NCBI GenBank assembly: GCA_964638875.1 | Contig: CAZXBL010000006.1 | Coordinates: 1-31,195 of the forward strand | Direction of reading: 5' to 3' | Origin: JALRHH01 sp964638875 | GTDB lineage: Bacteria; Patescibacteriota; Saccharimonadia; Saccharimonadales; JALRHH01 | DNA length: 31,195 nt | Part shown: positions 6,811-14,657 of the stretch, piece by piece | How positions within the stretch are numbered: the first letter of the stretch is position 1 | Layout: every line of letters begins with the position of its first letter | Program-made: the position numbers and the translations under genes | The notes under the pieces: model-generated | The model's input: the letters and a program-made list of their open reading frames with translations, nothing else | The model's database searches: none | Told to the model about the DNA's origin: nothing

Positions 6811-8247
6811 ATGGCTGCCAGTTTCTTTTTTTATGATCTTGAGACTTCCGGGGTAAACCCGCGGGAGGCTCGTATTATGCAGTTTGCGGGGCAGCGTACT
6901 GATATGGATTTGAATCCTATCGGTGAACCGGTAAACGTTCTGATTAAACTGACTGATGATGTCGTCCCTGAACCCGATGCAATTTTAATTACCGGTATTA
7001 CGCCGCAGCAAACTATTACAGATGGGGTTACAGAACCAGAATTTCTAAAACTGTTTTATGAAGAGGTTGCCACGCCTGGTACTATCTTTGTTGGCTTTAA
7101 CTCGGTCCGGTTTGATGACGAGTTTATGCGATTTTTGCATTATCGTAACTTCTACGATCCCTATGAGTGGCAGTACACAGACAGTAAATCGCGGTGGGAC
7201 TTGTTAGATCTAGTGAGAATGACCCGTGCCCTTCGACCAGAGGGTATCGAGTGGCCAGTAGACGTTAAGGGGGTACCAACTAATCGTCTAGAACTGCTGA
7301 CTAAAATCAATGGTATCGATCATAAATCCGCGCACGATGCGCTCAGCGATGTACATGCCTCTATCAAACTGGCTGCGTTAATCAAACAGAAGCAACCTGA
7401 ATTATTCGAGTACCTGCTAAAGATGCGCGACAAGAAGCAAATCGCAGAACTAGCGGAGAAAGGTCAGCCTTTTGTATATACATCCGGCAAATACCCAAGT
7501 GAGTTTGAAAAAACAACCGTAGTTGCACCCGTTGCGAAGCATCCTAAACGCCAAGGTGTGCTGGTATTTGATCTACGATTTGACCCGATGGATTATGCTG
7601 ATATGTCAGTACCTGATATGGCGGCAGCATGGCGCAGACGTTGGAACGAAGAAGGGGTGAGGCTACCTGTCAAAACTTTGCAGTTTAACCGTTGCCCAGC
7701 AATTGCACCGCTTGGTGTTCTTGATGAAAAAAGTGCAGAGCGTCTACAGCTTTCGGAGGCGATGATAGAAGAAAACTTCAAGAAACTGAAGATAGCTAAT
7801 CTCGCGCCTAAAGTATTAGAGGCTTTAGAACAATTGGATGTCCAACAGCAAGCCAGCTTCCTGCAAAACGACCAAGAAGTCGATGCAAAATTATATGATG
7901 GCTTTATAGGGGAGGCAGACAAGACAAAATCAAGTGTGGTGCGCGCGGCTAGCCCTGATGAGCTATCCAATTTATCTTTGCAGTTTAATGATGACCGCTT
8001 GAGCGCTTTGTTGCCTCTATATAAAGCGCGTAATCTCCCGAAATTACTGAGTGATGAAGAGCGTGCTGTATGGGAAAAATTCCGCGAGCAAAAATTACTG
8101 GGCGGTAAACAAAATAGCCGCATGGCACGTTTCTTTAGTAGATTGGCAGAATTAGCAGCAAAGCCTGGGTTGGCATCCAAAGACCAGTACCTACTTGAGG
8201 AATTACAACTTTACGGGCAGAGTATTATGCCTGTCGTGGAAGATTAA
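6811..8247 (+). CDS. sbcB: Exodeoxyribonuclease I (SbcB)
   Basis: This 478-residue protein is a 3'-5' single-strand DNA exonuclease acting in recombination and mismatch repair. The DEDDh nuclease core shows Exo I FFFYDLETSG (Asp9, Glu11), Exo II FVGFNSVRFDDEFMR and Exo III SAHDALSDVHAS at about 172-183. The following SH3-like and helical extensions match ExoI rather than DNA polymerase III epsilon; the length is close to the E. coli enzyme (475). No clear Shine-Dalgarno precedes the ATG at 6811, which lies just before the conserved first strand. Its stop overlaps the stop of a small gene on the other strand by two bases. Confidence 0.95.
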   Translation: MAASFFFYDLETSGVNPREARIMQFAGQRTDMDLNPIGEPVNVLIKLTDDVVPEPDAILITGITPQQTITDGVTEPEFLKLFYEEVATPGTIFVGFNSVRFDDEFMRFLHYRNFYDPYEWQYTDSKSRWDLLDLVRMTRALRPEGIEWPVDVKGVPTNRLELLTKINGIDHKSAHDALSDVHASIKLAALIKQKQPELFEYLLKMRDKKQIAELAEKGQPFVYTSGKYPSEFEKTTVVAPVAKHPKRQGVLVFDLRFDPMDYADMSVPDMAAAWRRRWNEEGVRLPVKTLQFNRCPAIAPLGVLDEKSAERLQLSEAMIEENFKKLKIANLAPKVLEALEQLDVQQQASFLQNDQEVDAKLYDGFIGEADKTKSSVVRAASPDELSNLSLQFNDDRLSALLPLYKARNLPKLLSDEERAVWEKFREQKLLGGKQNSRMARFFSRLAELAAKPGLASKDQYLLEELQLYGQSIMPVVED

Positions 8248-8411
8248 ATAACGATATCTTCGACTTTTACGCTATTTGAGCGACGATTTGGTTTTGCAAT
8301 TTGTCGCGCAATTACGATTCCTAAAGCCAGGCTCGCAATAGCTAGTACACTTTGAAAAGTAATCACAATTTGTGTGCCTGGGATTTGACCGGATACGATT
8401 ATTTCAAGCAT
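8244..8411 (-). CDS. small 55-residue single-TM membrane protein
   Basis: Reading from ATG at 8411 down to the TAA at 8246-8244 gives 55 residues: an amphipathic N-terminus (MLEIIVSGQIPGTQIVITF), a hydrophobic helix at about 20-36 (SVLAIASLALGIVIA), then a basic, polar tail (RQIAKPNRRSNS). A GAGGTGG Shine-Dalgarno precedes the ATG, and a well-formed promoter lies 26 nt upstream. The function is not recognised. It lies tail-to-tail with sbcB, 62 nt below the end of the PGPGW-type gene on the same strand. The combination of start signals and a coherent membrane-protein sequence makes a real gene likely. Confidence 0.65.
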   Translation of the reverse strand: MLEIIVSGQIPGTQIVITFQSVLAIASLALGIVIARQIAKPNRRSNSVKVEDIVI

Positions 8412-8437
8412 TTCTGCCACCTCTGTTAGTGGCAGAA
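8412..8437 (-). promoter_or_regulatory. 9-bp palindrome between promoter and start of the 55-aa gene
   Basis: TTCTGCCAC (8412-8420) and GTGGCAGAA (8429-8437) are perfect complements around 8 nt. The element directly abuts the ATG, contains the Shine-Dalgarno and spans the predicted transcription start (about 8430). It could be an operator, or, if transcription begins upstream, a hairpin masking the ribosome site. Confidence 0.5.
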
Positions 8438-8465
8438 TATTAACACATAGTTGTATTTAAAGCAA
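8437..8465 (-). promoter_or_regulatory. candidate promoter of the 55-aa membrane protein gene
   Basis: On the minus strand TTGCTT (8465-8460) and TAATAT (8442-8437) are 17 nt apart, and TGT precedes the -10. The predicted start is close to 8430. Confidence 0.5.
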
Positions 8466-8473
8466 TAAGGTTG

Positions 8474-8887
8474 TTATTTCTTATGCTTCTTAAACAATTT
8501 TCGCCAAAGCTTTAGATAGCGGTTTTGATTTGTCAGAAGGAGCACCACCGCCCCAATAGAAAGCGAAATTGCTGCCGTAGTCGCAACACTACGAGTGAAC
8601 TGTGTCAAAAGTAAAACAGCTGCTGCAATAAAGATAATCCCCATGATGTCGATGCCCCACTTGGTGGCAGGATCTGCCTCGCTCACGCGTTGTGATGCTT
8701 TAGACACTTCTTTCTTGAGTCGATTCATAATCCGTTCTGCCCACTCATGATTAGTTGCGAGCAAACTGAGACCCAAGATAATTATCGGGATACCACCAGG
8801 CCCAGGCAGCCAACTAATCGGGATGGCTACAATAATTAGGGTAAAACCTAAAATATCTACCAAAATTGCCTTAGTCTTCTGCTTCAT
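8474..8887 (-). CDS. PGPGW-type small membrane protein
   Basis: This 137-residue membrane protein has hydrophobic helices at about 8-24, 30-43, 80-97 and 102-118 and a very basic C-terminus (LWRKLFKKHKK). The segment ISWLPGPGGIPIIILGLSLLA carries the PGPG turn typical of the putative transmembrane PGPGW family, whose function is unknown. The start at 8887 is supported by a TATACT -10 box 6 nt upstream, indicating a leaderless mRNA. It is the first of two small minus-strand membrane genes. Confidence 0.75.
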   Translation of the reverse strand: MKQKTKAILVDILGFTLIIVAIPISWLPGPGGIPIIILGLSLLATNHEWAERIMNRLKKEVSKASQRVSEADPATKWGIDIMGIIFIAAAVLLLTQFTRSVATTAAISLSIGAVVLLLTNQNRYLKLWRKLFKKHKK

Positions 8888-8893
8888 ACAACT

Positions 8894-8899
8894 AGTATA
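8894..8899 (-). promoter_or_regulatory. -10 box of the PGPGW-type gene
   Basis: TATACT reads on the minus strand at 8899-8894, 6 nt before the ATG at 8887. No good -35 is seen at 16-18 nt. The position implies leaderless transcription. Confidence 0.4.
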
Positions 8900-8981
8900 C
8901 GATTAATTTTATAAGTTGTGCTAATACCGAAGAAATAAAGAAATTGTTGTGTAGAAAACGTAAGAATTTTCACAGAAACCG

Positions 8982-9010
8982 TTGCATATGCTAATGATTA
9001 GGCATACACT
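8982..9010 (+). promoter_or_regulatory. promoter for the gene at 9045
   Basis: TTGCAT (8982-8987) and TACACT (9005-9010) are 17 nt apart. The predicted start near 9017 gives a leader of about 28 nt containing an AAGGAG ribosome site at 9034-9039. This is one of the few genes here with a conventional leader. Confidence 0.55.
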
Positions 9011-9044
9011 GCAGCTAGATACTGAGACATAAAAAGGAGCATTT

Positions 9045-9878
9045 ATGACAAGGTACGGGAGAATTGGTGCGTTCGGGCAAATTGCACACCCTAGGATTCG
9101 TGGAGATCTTGACCCAAGACATGTCCCAAAGGGTCAAAAAAAGGTCGCTAGACTGGAAGATTACAAGCCGGACGAAGAAACATACTTCGTACCGTCTTTT
9201 TCTATTAGAAGACATTTGCATAGAACAGAATCCTCTCTTTGGGAGGCTAACAGACAGCTATTGCGCAGACACCTTGGGCGCGGCTTCGAAACAGTACCCT
9301 CACAGCAGATTTCTCTTAAAATTATTGAACAACATCGATTTATTAAAAACGTACGTGAAGCAGGCATTCGTCCAAGTCCTGAGGAAATCAAAGACATTGC
9401 CTATTCAATCCGAGATTTACTAACCAATGAACTCTCTAACGCTCACTCACCGCTACCCGTTCCACTCGGGAGCCTGAATCGATTCGGTTACAAGGAGAAC
9501 AGTGTAGGCTACGAAATCGCTGGCTGGCGAGGTGACAGGGCCCCTTATGGTCAAAACGACGAAGAAGGTCTCAAGGGAACACACTCTACGCTACTCGCTG
9601 AACGACAGCAGGCCGTTGGGGCAATCGCGCTCGCATTTGAGGGCAAAGACTTCAAGATTGATGGTATTGCTCCAAGCCCACATCTCACAATTGCTCGTTC
9701 CAAGGAATCAATACCCGACTATCAGTTAAGAGATATTCGAGGCAGTCTGGGGGATATCGCGCTTGATGAGGTTTACCTTGGTGATCCCGTAATTGATCTG
9801 AGGTTGTACCGGGGTATGCCTACAGAGACCATTTATGTCAGGCACGCATGGGAAAGCCTGGCACTCATGGAAGCATAA
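9045..9878 (+). CDS. unknown 277-residue protein with a 2H-phosphoesterase-like HxTxxR motif
   Basis: This is a soluble, basic protein I cannot assign with confidence. Near the C-terminus, SPHLTIARSKE looks like the second HxTxxR-type motif of 2H phosphoesterases (2'-5' RNA ligase, CPDase families). A possible first motif, THSTLL, lies only about 35 residues earlier, much closer than in known 2H proteins, so the assignment is weak. The N-terminal 130 residues are rich in Arg and His, suggesting nucleic-acid binding (inference). The ATG at 9045 follows an AAGGAG and a recognisable promoter. It lies upstream of uvrA, which has its own -10 box. Confidence 0.7.
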   Translation: MTRYGRIGAFGQIAHPRIRGDLDPRHVPKGQKKVARLEDYKPDEETYFVPSFSIRRHLHRTESSLWEANRQLLRRHLGRGFETVPSQQISLKIIEQHRFIKNVREAGIRPSPEEIKDIAYSIRDLLTNELSNAHSPLPVPLGSLNRFGYKENSVGYEIAGWRGDRAPYGQNDEEGLKGTHSTLLAERQQAVGAIALAFEGKDFKIDGIAPSPHLTIARSKESIPDYQLRDIRGSLGDIALDEVYLGDPVIDLRLYRGMPTETIYVRHAWESLALMEA

Positions 9879-9911
9879 GTCACCGTACTAGTAAAAATCC
9901 TTGTTTCTCTG

Positions 9912-9934
9912 TATAATGAGTCGACTTTAGGGAG
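9912..9934 (+). promoter_or_regulatory. uvrA promoter -10 and ribosome-binding site
   Basis: TATAAT (9912-9917) lies 34 nt after the preceding gene. A Shine-Dalgarno-like AGGGAG at 9929-9934 sits 11 nt before the ATG at 9946, a slightly long spacing. No convincing -35 or SOS (LexA) box was found by eye. Confidence 0.45.
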
Positions 9935-9945
9935 CGATTTGTTAT

Positions 9946-12753
9946 ATGGATGCGATTGTCGTCAAGGGTGCACGGGAACATAATCTCAAGAATGTTGATG
10001 TCGAGATCCCTCGCAATAGGTTAGTGGTTATTACTGGACTTTCGGGTTCTGGTAAATCTTCACTTGCCTTTGACACAATCTATGCCGAAGGGCAGCGTCG
10101 CTATGTTGAATCGCTCAGCTCTTATGCCCGTCAATTCTTGGGATTAATGGAGAAGCCGGATGTTGATCAAATTGATGGCCTGTCACCGGCGATCAGTATC
10201 GATCAGAAATCTACCAGTCGAAACCCTCGATCTACTGTTGCAACTGTTACTGAAATCTATGATTACCTCCGTCTCTTATTTGCACGTATTGGTGTACCTC
10301 ACTGTCCTGTTTGTAATAAACCAGTTACCCGCCAGACAACCCAGAACATTGTTGATAAGGTCAGTAATCTGCCAAAAGGCGCTCGGTTAATGATCCTAGC
10401 CCCAGTGGTAATGGGCAAGAAGGGTGCATTTGAGCATGTTCCGGAACAGTACAGTCGGGCAGGTTTTGCGCGCGTGCGGGTTGATGGAGTTGTGTATGCT
10501 TTGGATGAATTCCCAGAACTGGACAAGAACTATAAGCACACTATCGAGGTGGTAATTGATCGCCTGGTGAATGATGAAACTAGCCGAACACGTTTAGCCC
10601 AATCAGTCGAGCAGGGGCTTGAAATAGCCGATGGTCGCCTGATCGTACTTAATGCCGACAATAACGAGTCAACTGATTACAGTTTGATGTACGCCTGTAT
10701 TGATCACCCAGAAGTGACGATTCCTGAACTGGAACCGAGGACATTTAGTTTCAACAGCCCACAAGGGGCTTGTCCAACATGTACTGGCCTGGGCTCACGA
10801 CTTGAGGTCGACCCAGAGTTGGTTATCCCAAATGGTCGTTTGACCATCGCGGAAGGTGCAATCCGTCCCTTCAACCGTATCAACGCTGATGCCTGGTACA
10901 CCAAAAAGATGCAGGCAGTTGCAGAACGACACGGGTTCTCACTGCACACACCGACGGGTGAGCTAAAACAAGCGAACCTTGATCGAATTCTATATGGTAC
11001 GGGCAACGAAGTGTATCGTGTCTCACTTGGCGCTGGTCGTGTATTCGATACTACTTACGAAGGTGTTATCCCTAACTTAGAGCGTCGACACAAAGAGACA
11101 GACAGTGACTTTATGCGCCGAGATATTGAACGCTTCATGCGTGAGAGTCCATGTCATGATTGTCACGGGCGTCGGCTGAAACCAGAAGTCCTGGCTATTA
11201 CTGTTAATGGAAGTTCAATAATGGATGTGTGCGAACTGTCTATTAGCGAAGCAGTGGATTATTTTAACAGTATGAAACTATCTGCAAAAGAACAGACAAT
11301 CGCAGAACAGATTAATAAAGAGATCTGTGCCCGATTGAAGTTCATGAACGATGTAGGTCTCAGCTATCTGAATCTTCTGCGAAGCGCGGCAACGCTGTCT
11401 GGGGGCGAAGCCCAGCGTATTCGCCTGGCAACCCAAATTGGTTCAGGGTTAATGGGCGTGTTATACGTACTTGATGAACCAAGCATTGGTCTGCACCAGC
11501 GCGACAACGGCAAGCTAATTACAACTCTGAAGCACCTGCGTGATCTTGGTAATACGGTATTGGTTGTTGAACATGACGAAGACACAATCCGGACAGCTGA
11601 CTACTTGCTAGACATAGGCCCAGGCGCTGGGGTTCATGGTGGCGAGATTGTTGCACAAGGTACCCCAACAGAAGTTGCTAATGACAAGAAAAGCCTTACC
11701 GGGCAGTACTTGCTGGGTAAGAGAGAAATTGAAACCCCAAAAAAGCGGCGACCAGGAAACGGCAAATCATTGGTTATCAAGGGTGCGAAGGAAAACAACC
11801 TCAAAAATATTACGGTAGAAATACCGCTTGGCAATATGGTAGTCGTCACTGGCGTATCAGGATCAGGCAAGTCCAGCCTCATTAATGACATTCTTGCTAA
11901 AGAATTATCTGCACGCTTAATGCGCGCCAATAGCGTACCAGGACGTCATGATGAAATCGAAGGTATAAAGCAGCTTGATAAAGTTATTGATATTGATCAG
12001 TCCCCAATTGGTCGTACCCCACGATCAAACCCTGCGACCTACACCGGGTTATTTACACCCATTCGCGAGTTGTTTTCATCAACCCCAGAAGCTAAGCTAC
12101 GAGGTTATAGCCCGGGACGATTTAGCTTTAACGTCAAGGGTGGACGCTGTGAAAATTGTTCTGGTGACGGAATTATTAAAATTGAGATGCACTTTTTGCC
12201 AGATGTTTATGTCCCGTGTGAGGTCTGTCATGGCAAACGCTACAACCGTGAAGCGCTGGAGATTCACTATAAGGGCAAGACCATCAGCGATGTATTAGAA
12301 ATGACCTGTGAAGATGCGCTTGAATTCTTCGGCAATATCCCCGCAATTGCGCGCAAGTTGCAAACACTGGTTGAAGTGGGGCTTGGCTACATTAAACTTG
12401 GTCAGCCTGCTACGACGTTGTCGGGCGGTGAGGCACAGCGTATTAAATTGGCATCTGAATTGTCGCGCAGGCCTACTGGACGTACTTTGTACATTCTTGA
12501 TGAACCAACAACTGGGCTACACATGGAAGACGTCAGTAAATTGATGAAAGTACTCCATGCATTAGTGGATACTGGCAACAGTATGATCATCATCGAACAC
12601 AACCTCGACGTCATTAAAAACGGTGACTGGCTGATTGACATGGGCCCAGAAGGTGGTGCTGGTGGTGGTACAGTTATGGCTGAGGGCACACCAGAGCAAG
12701 TAGCCAAGGTCAAGGATTCTTACACAGGTCAATATTTAAAAAAGATGCTATGA
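9946..12753 (+). CDS. uvrA: Excinuclease ABC subunit A (UvrA)
   Basis: This 935-residue protein is the damage-sensing ATPase of nucleotide excision repair. There are two ABC-type nucleotide sites: Walker A GLSGSGKSS near 33-41 and GVSGSGKSS in the second half, with two signature motifs (TLSGGEAQRIRLA, TLSGGEAQRIKLA) and two Walker B ends (YVLDEPSIGL, YILDEPTTGL). Zinc-binding Cys pairs are visible at HCPVCNKP, CPTCTG, CHDCHG, CENCSG and CEVCHG. The length is normal for the family. uvrC lies about 9 kb away in this window; uvrB is not present. The stop overlaps the next ATG by four bases (ATGA). Confidence 0.98.
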   Translation: MDAIVVKGAREHNLKNVDVEIPRNRLVVITGLSGSGKSSLAFDTIYAEGQRRYVESLSSYARQFLGLMEKPDVDQIDGLSPAISIDQKSTSRNPRSTVATVTEIYDYLRLLFARIGVPHCPVCNKPVTRQTTQNIVDKVSNLPKGARLMILAPVVMGKKGAFEHVPEQYSRAGFARVRVDGVVYALDEFPELDKNYKHTIEVVIDRLVNDETSRTRLAQSVEQGLEIADGRLIVLNADNNESTDYSLMYACIDHPEVTIPELEPRTFSFNSPQGACPTCTGLGSRLEVDPELVIPNGRLTIAEGAIRPFNRINADAWYTKKMQAVAERHGFSLHTPTGELKQANLDRILYGTGNEVYRVSLGAGRVFDTTYEGVIPNLERRHKETDSDFMRRDIERFMRESPCHDCHGRRLKPEVLAITVNGSSIMDVCELSISEAVDYFNSMKLSAKEQTIAEQINKEICARLKFMNDVGLSYLNLLRSAATLSGGEAQRIRLATQIGSGLMGVLYVLDEPSIGLHQRDNGKLITTLKHLRDLGNTVLVVEHDEDTIRTADYLLDIGPGAGVHGGEIVAQGTPTEVANDKKSLTGQYLLGKREIETPKKRRPGNGKSLVIKGAKENNLKNITVEIPLGNMVVVTGVSGSGKSSLINDILAKELSARLMRANSVPGRHDEIEGIKQLDKVIDIDQSPIGRTPRSNPATYTGLFTPIRELFSSTPEAKLRGYSPGRFSFNVKGGRCENCSGDGIIKIEMHFLPDVYVPCEVCHGKRYNREALEIHYKGKTISDVLEMTCEDALEFFGNIPAIARKLQTLVEVGLGYIKLGQPATTLSGGEAQRIKLASELSRRPTGRTLYILDEPTTGLHMEDVSKLMKVLHALVDTGNSMIIIEHNLDVIKNGDWLIDMGPEGGAGGGTVMAEGTPEQVAKVKDSYTGQYLKKML

Positions 12754-13109
12754 ATCCTGAAGTAGCTTTGCCAGAAGAAACGGTGGAGCTATGTGATCTG
12801 GCTATTGAAGTATATGCAGGGGTATTGCAACGACAAGAAGCAGCAGTAAAGGTAACTAGAGACGAGTTTTATCGTGCAGAACATGCAGCCGTTATAGCCT
12901 CTAACGCGTTAGCGAGCATACGAAATAAGGGGTGGCATCGCATCCTAAAAGAAGAATGTGCTGAAAAAGGTGTCGAGTTAAACTCACATACTCCAAAACA
13001 AAAGCGTAGAATGCGTCGGACAGCTTATGCTGCTGTGGGAAGCTCACGCTTGTTTGACCCTACTCCGGATAACGCAATAAGAACATTACTCGATTTAACT
13101 TTGGAATAA
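12750..13109 (+). CDS. unknown 119-residue protein coupled to uvrA
   Basis: I do not recognise this protein. It is mainly alpha-helical and charged, with no membrane helix: an acidic N-terminal helix, a central EFYRAEHAAVIASNALASIRNKGWHRILKEECAEKG segment, a very basic TPKQKRRMRRTAYAAVG stretch and a short hydrophobic end. Basic helices could bind nucleic acid (inference). The ATG overlaps the uvrA stop as ATGA, so translation is coupled, and an intrinsic terminator follows directly. Its position suggests a role linked to UvrA or to DNA damage, but nothing in the sequence proves it. Confidence 0.7.
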   Translation: MNPEVALPEETVELCDLAIEVYAGVLQRQEAAVKVTRDEFYRAEHAAVIASNALASIRNKGWHRILKEECAEKGVELNSHTPKQKRRMRRTAYAAVGSSRLFDPTPDNAIRTLLDLTLE

Positions 13110-13112
13110 TAA

Positions 13113-13136
13113 GGTCTACTAGTAAGTAGGCTTTTT
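13113..13136 (+). terminator. intrinsic terminator of the uvrA operon
   Basis: GTCTACT (13114-13120) pairs with AGTAGGC (13125-13131), including one G-U pair, around a 4-nt loop and is followed by five T residues. It sits 4 nt after the stop of the preceding gene and overlaps the end of the convergent DedA gene. Confidence 0.7.
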
Positions 13137-13758
13137 AGTCTTTTTTACGATTGAATTTGCGTTTTATTGCAGCTCTGACTCTCGGATCGCTGAAGGCATG
13201 GTATAGGGTTGGGAGCAAAAACAGTAATATGATTCCAATCAAGACTGGTTCAATATAATGTTCGATACCAGGTATGCGGCTGCCGATAAAATAACCAGCT
13301 AGCGTGACCGAAACAGCCCAGGTTATATCACCGATCGCATCATAAATAATGAATTGTTTGTGATCCATTTTGCCTGCGCCAGCTGTCACAGGCGCGAAGG
13401 AACGGACAATAGGGATAAAGTGAGCGACCAACATGGTTTTAGTGCCATATTTCTCATAAAACTTCTCTGCACGCATGATGTACTCATGACGCAAAAACAC
13501 CCCATCTTTTTTGAAAAGTTTGGGTCCGAGGTGTTTGCCGATGATATAACCGATATTGTCGCCTAAGATGGCTGCCCCTGCGATGACCACAATTGTCCAC
13601 ACAATCGGCAGAGTGCCATTGGCGGCGAGGATACCTGCGCTAAAAAGGAGTGTGTCCCCAGGAAAGAACATTCCAACCATCAGACCAGATTCTGCAAAGA
13701 TAATTAGGGCAAGTATTAGTAGACCGCCTGTTTGGAGCACGCTTGTTACATCAAACAT
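13135..13758 (-). CDS. DedA family membrane protein
   Basis: This 207-residue polytopic inner-membrane protein of the DedA/VTT superfamily belongs to a family that includes lipid-carrier translocases (undecaprenyl-phosphate and phosphatidylethanolamine flippases in better-studied bacteria). Family motifs are visible: FAESGLMVGMFFPGDTLLF, GAAILGDNIGYIIGKHLG and the FIPIVRSFAPVTAGAGKM motif with its essential-type Arg. About five to six hydrophobic segments are present and the C-terminus is strongly basic (AIKRKFNRKKD). Undecaprenyl-phosphate recycling would fit the cell-wall genes nearby, but substrate is inference. It is divergent from bL25; only a weak TATAAG/AAGG signal precedes its ATG. 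Confidence 0.9.
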   Translation of the reverse strand: MFDVTSVLQTGGLLILALIIFAESGLMVGMFFPGDTLLFSAGILAANGTLPIVWTIVVIAGAAILGDNIGYIIGKHLGPKLFKKDGVFLRHEYIMRAEKFYEKYGTKTMLVAHFIPIVRSFAPVTAGAGKMDHKQFIIYDAIGDITWAVSVTLAGYFIGSRIPGIEHYIEPVLIGIILLFLLPTLYHAFSDPRVRAAIKRKFNRKKD

Positions 13759-13803
13759 ATACCTTATAGACTAACTGGTTTGTGACACAAGGTCCAGGTA
13801 ATT

Positions 13804-13812
13804 TGGTATAAT
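13804..13812 (+). promoter_or_regulatory. extended -10 promoter of the bL25 gene
   Basis: TGG directly precedes TATAAT (13807-13812), giving an extended -10. A GTGACA at 13782-13787 is a possible but widely spaced -35 (19 nt). The start would be near 13819, leaving a leader of about 90 nt that includes a TTTTCA/TGAAAA stem (13845-13850 with 13858-13863). A strong GGAGGG Shine-Dalgarno (13898-13903) lies before the ATG. A leader of this kind could host ribosomal-protein autoregulation, which is inference. Confidence 0.5.
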
Positions 13813-13908
13813 GGAAGAACGCAGGGAAGCAGGAGCTTGCTCATTTTTCACGAGTACTGAAAATTAATCTGCAGGATATACTAGATAGGTTATTACCGGA
13901 GGGAAGAC

Positions 13909-14610
13909 ATGACATCACAGGATATCTCACTAGAGTTACAGGAACGAACAGTAGTACGTAAGCGACTTGCAGGACTCCGCAAAGAGGGGCAAGTGCCAGC
14001 AGTTATTCACAATCACGGCAAAGAATCTATTAACGTAACAGGTGACTTTGTAAAACTTACCAAAGTTTATCATCAGGCAGGCAAGCATCACCCAGTTAAT
14101 TTGACGGTGGGTGGTAAGACGCATCTTGCACTGATAAAAGGGGCAGACTTTGGTCCTGCCAAGCACGAGCTCCGTCACCTCGTATTCCAGGCTATCAGAC
14201 AAAATGAAGAGACCGAAGCAGAGATCCCAGTGGTCTTCAAGGAAGACGTAGAGATCCCAGCAGAGAAGGCAAGTTTGATGGTTTTGAAGCAGCTCGACAC
14301 AGTTCAGGTGAAGGCATTGCCAAGAGATTTGCCGGATCAACTTGTGGTTGACCCAAGCAGTCTTGCGGAAGTAGGCGACAGCTTATCTGTAGCAGATTTG
14401 GTTATACCAAAGGGCGTAACATTATTGACTGAGCCAGAAAACCAAATTGCAATCGTTGAAATGCCGAAAGACCAGATTGCTGAAGCAAACGCAGCTCAAG
14501 AAGCATTGGCAGAAGATGCTGGTAAACCTGACGCTGAAACAGCAGAGGAAGCAGCGACCCCAGCAGCTGAAAAAGATAACGCAAACGCTGATTCTTCCGA
14601 AGAAGAGTAG
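13909..14610 (+). CDS. rplY: 50S ribosomal protein bL25, Ctc/TL5 type
   Basis: This 233-residue long-form bL25 (general stress protein Ctc family) binds 5S rRNA. The N-terminal domain (about 1-95) begins ISLELQERTVVRKRLAGLRKEGQVPAVIHNHG, matching the family, and the second beta domain (about 97-190) contains EIPVVFKEDVEIP and VEVG-like GDSLSVADL. The last 45 residues are an Ala/Glu/Asp-rich tail, a common disordered extension in long bL25 proteins. Well-spaced GGAGGG supports the ATG at 13909. An intrinsic terminator lies immediately downstream. Confidence 0.95.
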   Translation: MTSQDISLELQERTVVRKRLAGLRKEGQVPAVIHNHGKESINVTGDFVKLTKVYHQAGKHHPVNLTVGGKTHLALIKGADFGPAKHELRHLVFQAIRQNEETEAEIPVVFKEDVEIPAEKASLMVLKQLDTVQVKALPRDLPDQLVVDPSSLAEVGDSLSVADLVIPKGVTLLTEPENQIAIVEMPKDQIAEANAAQEALAEDAGKPDAETAEEAATPAAEKDNANADSSEEE

Positions 14611-14628
14611 TTAGCAATTAACAAAATT

Positions 14629-14657
14629 AAAAAAGCGGTCACTTAGACCGCTTTTTT
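14629..14657. terminator. bidirectional intrinsic terminator
   Basis: AAGCGGTC (14633-14640) pairs with GACCGCTT (14646-14653) around a 5-nt loop, flanked by an A-run on the left and a T-run on the right. It serves bL25 on the plus strand and, read in reverse, the ABC transporter operon, whose TAA stop lies within the T-run. Confidence 0.9.

Noticed and set aside
7593..8180. 195-residue open frame on the minus strand inside sbcB
   Set aside because: It is a shadow of a well-identified exonuclease I gene and has no promoter or ribosome site.
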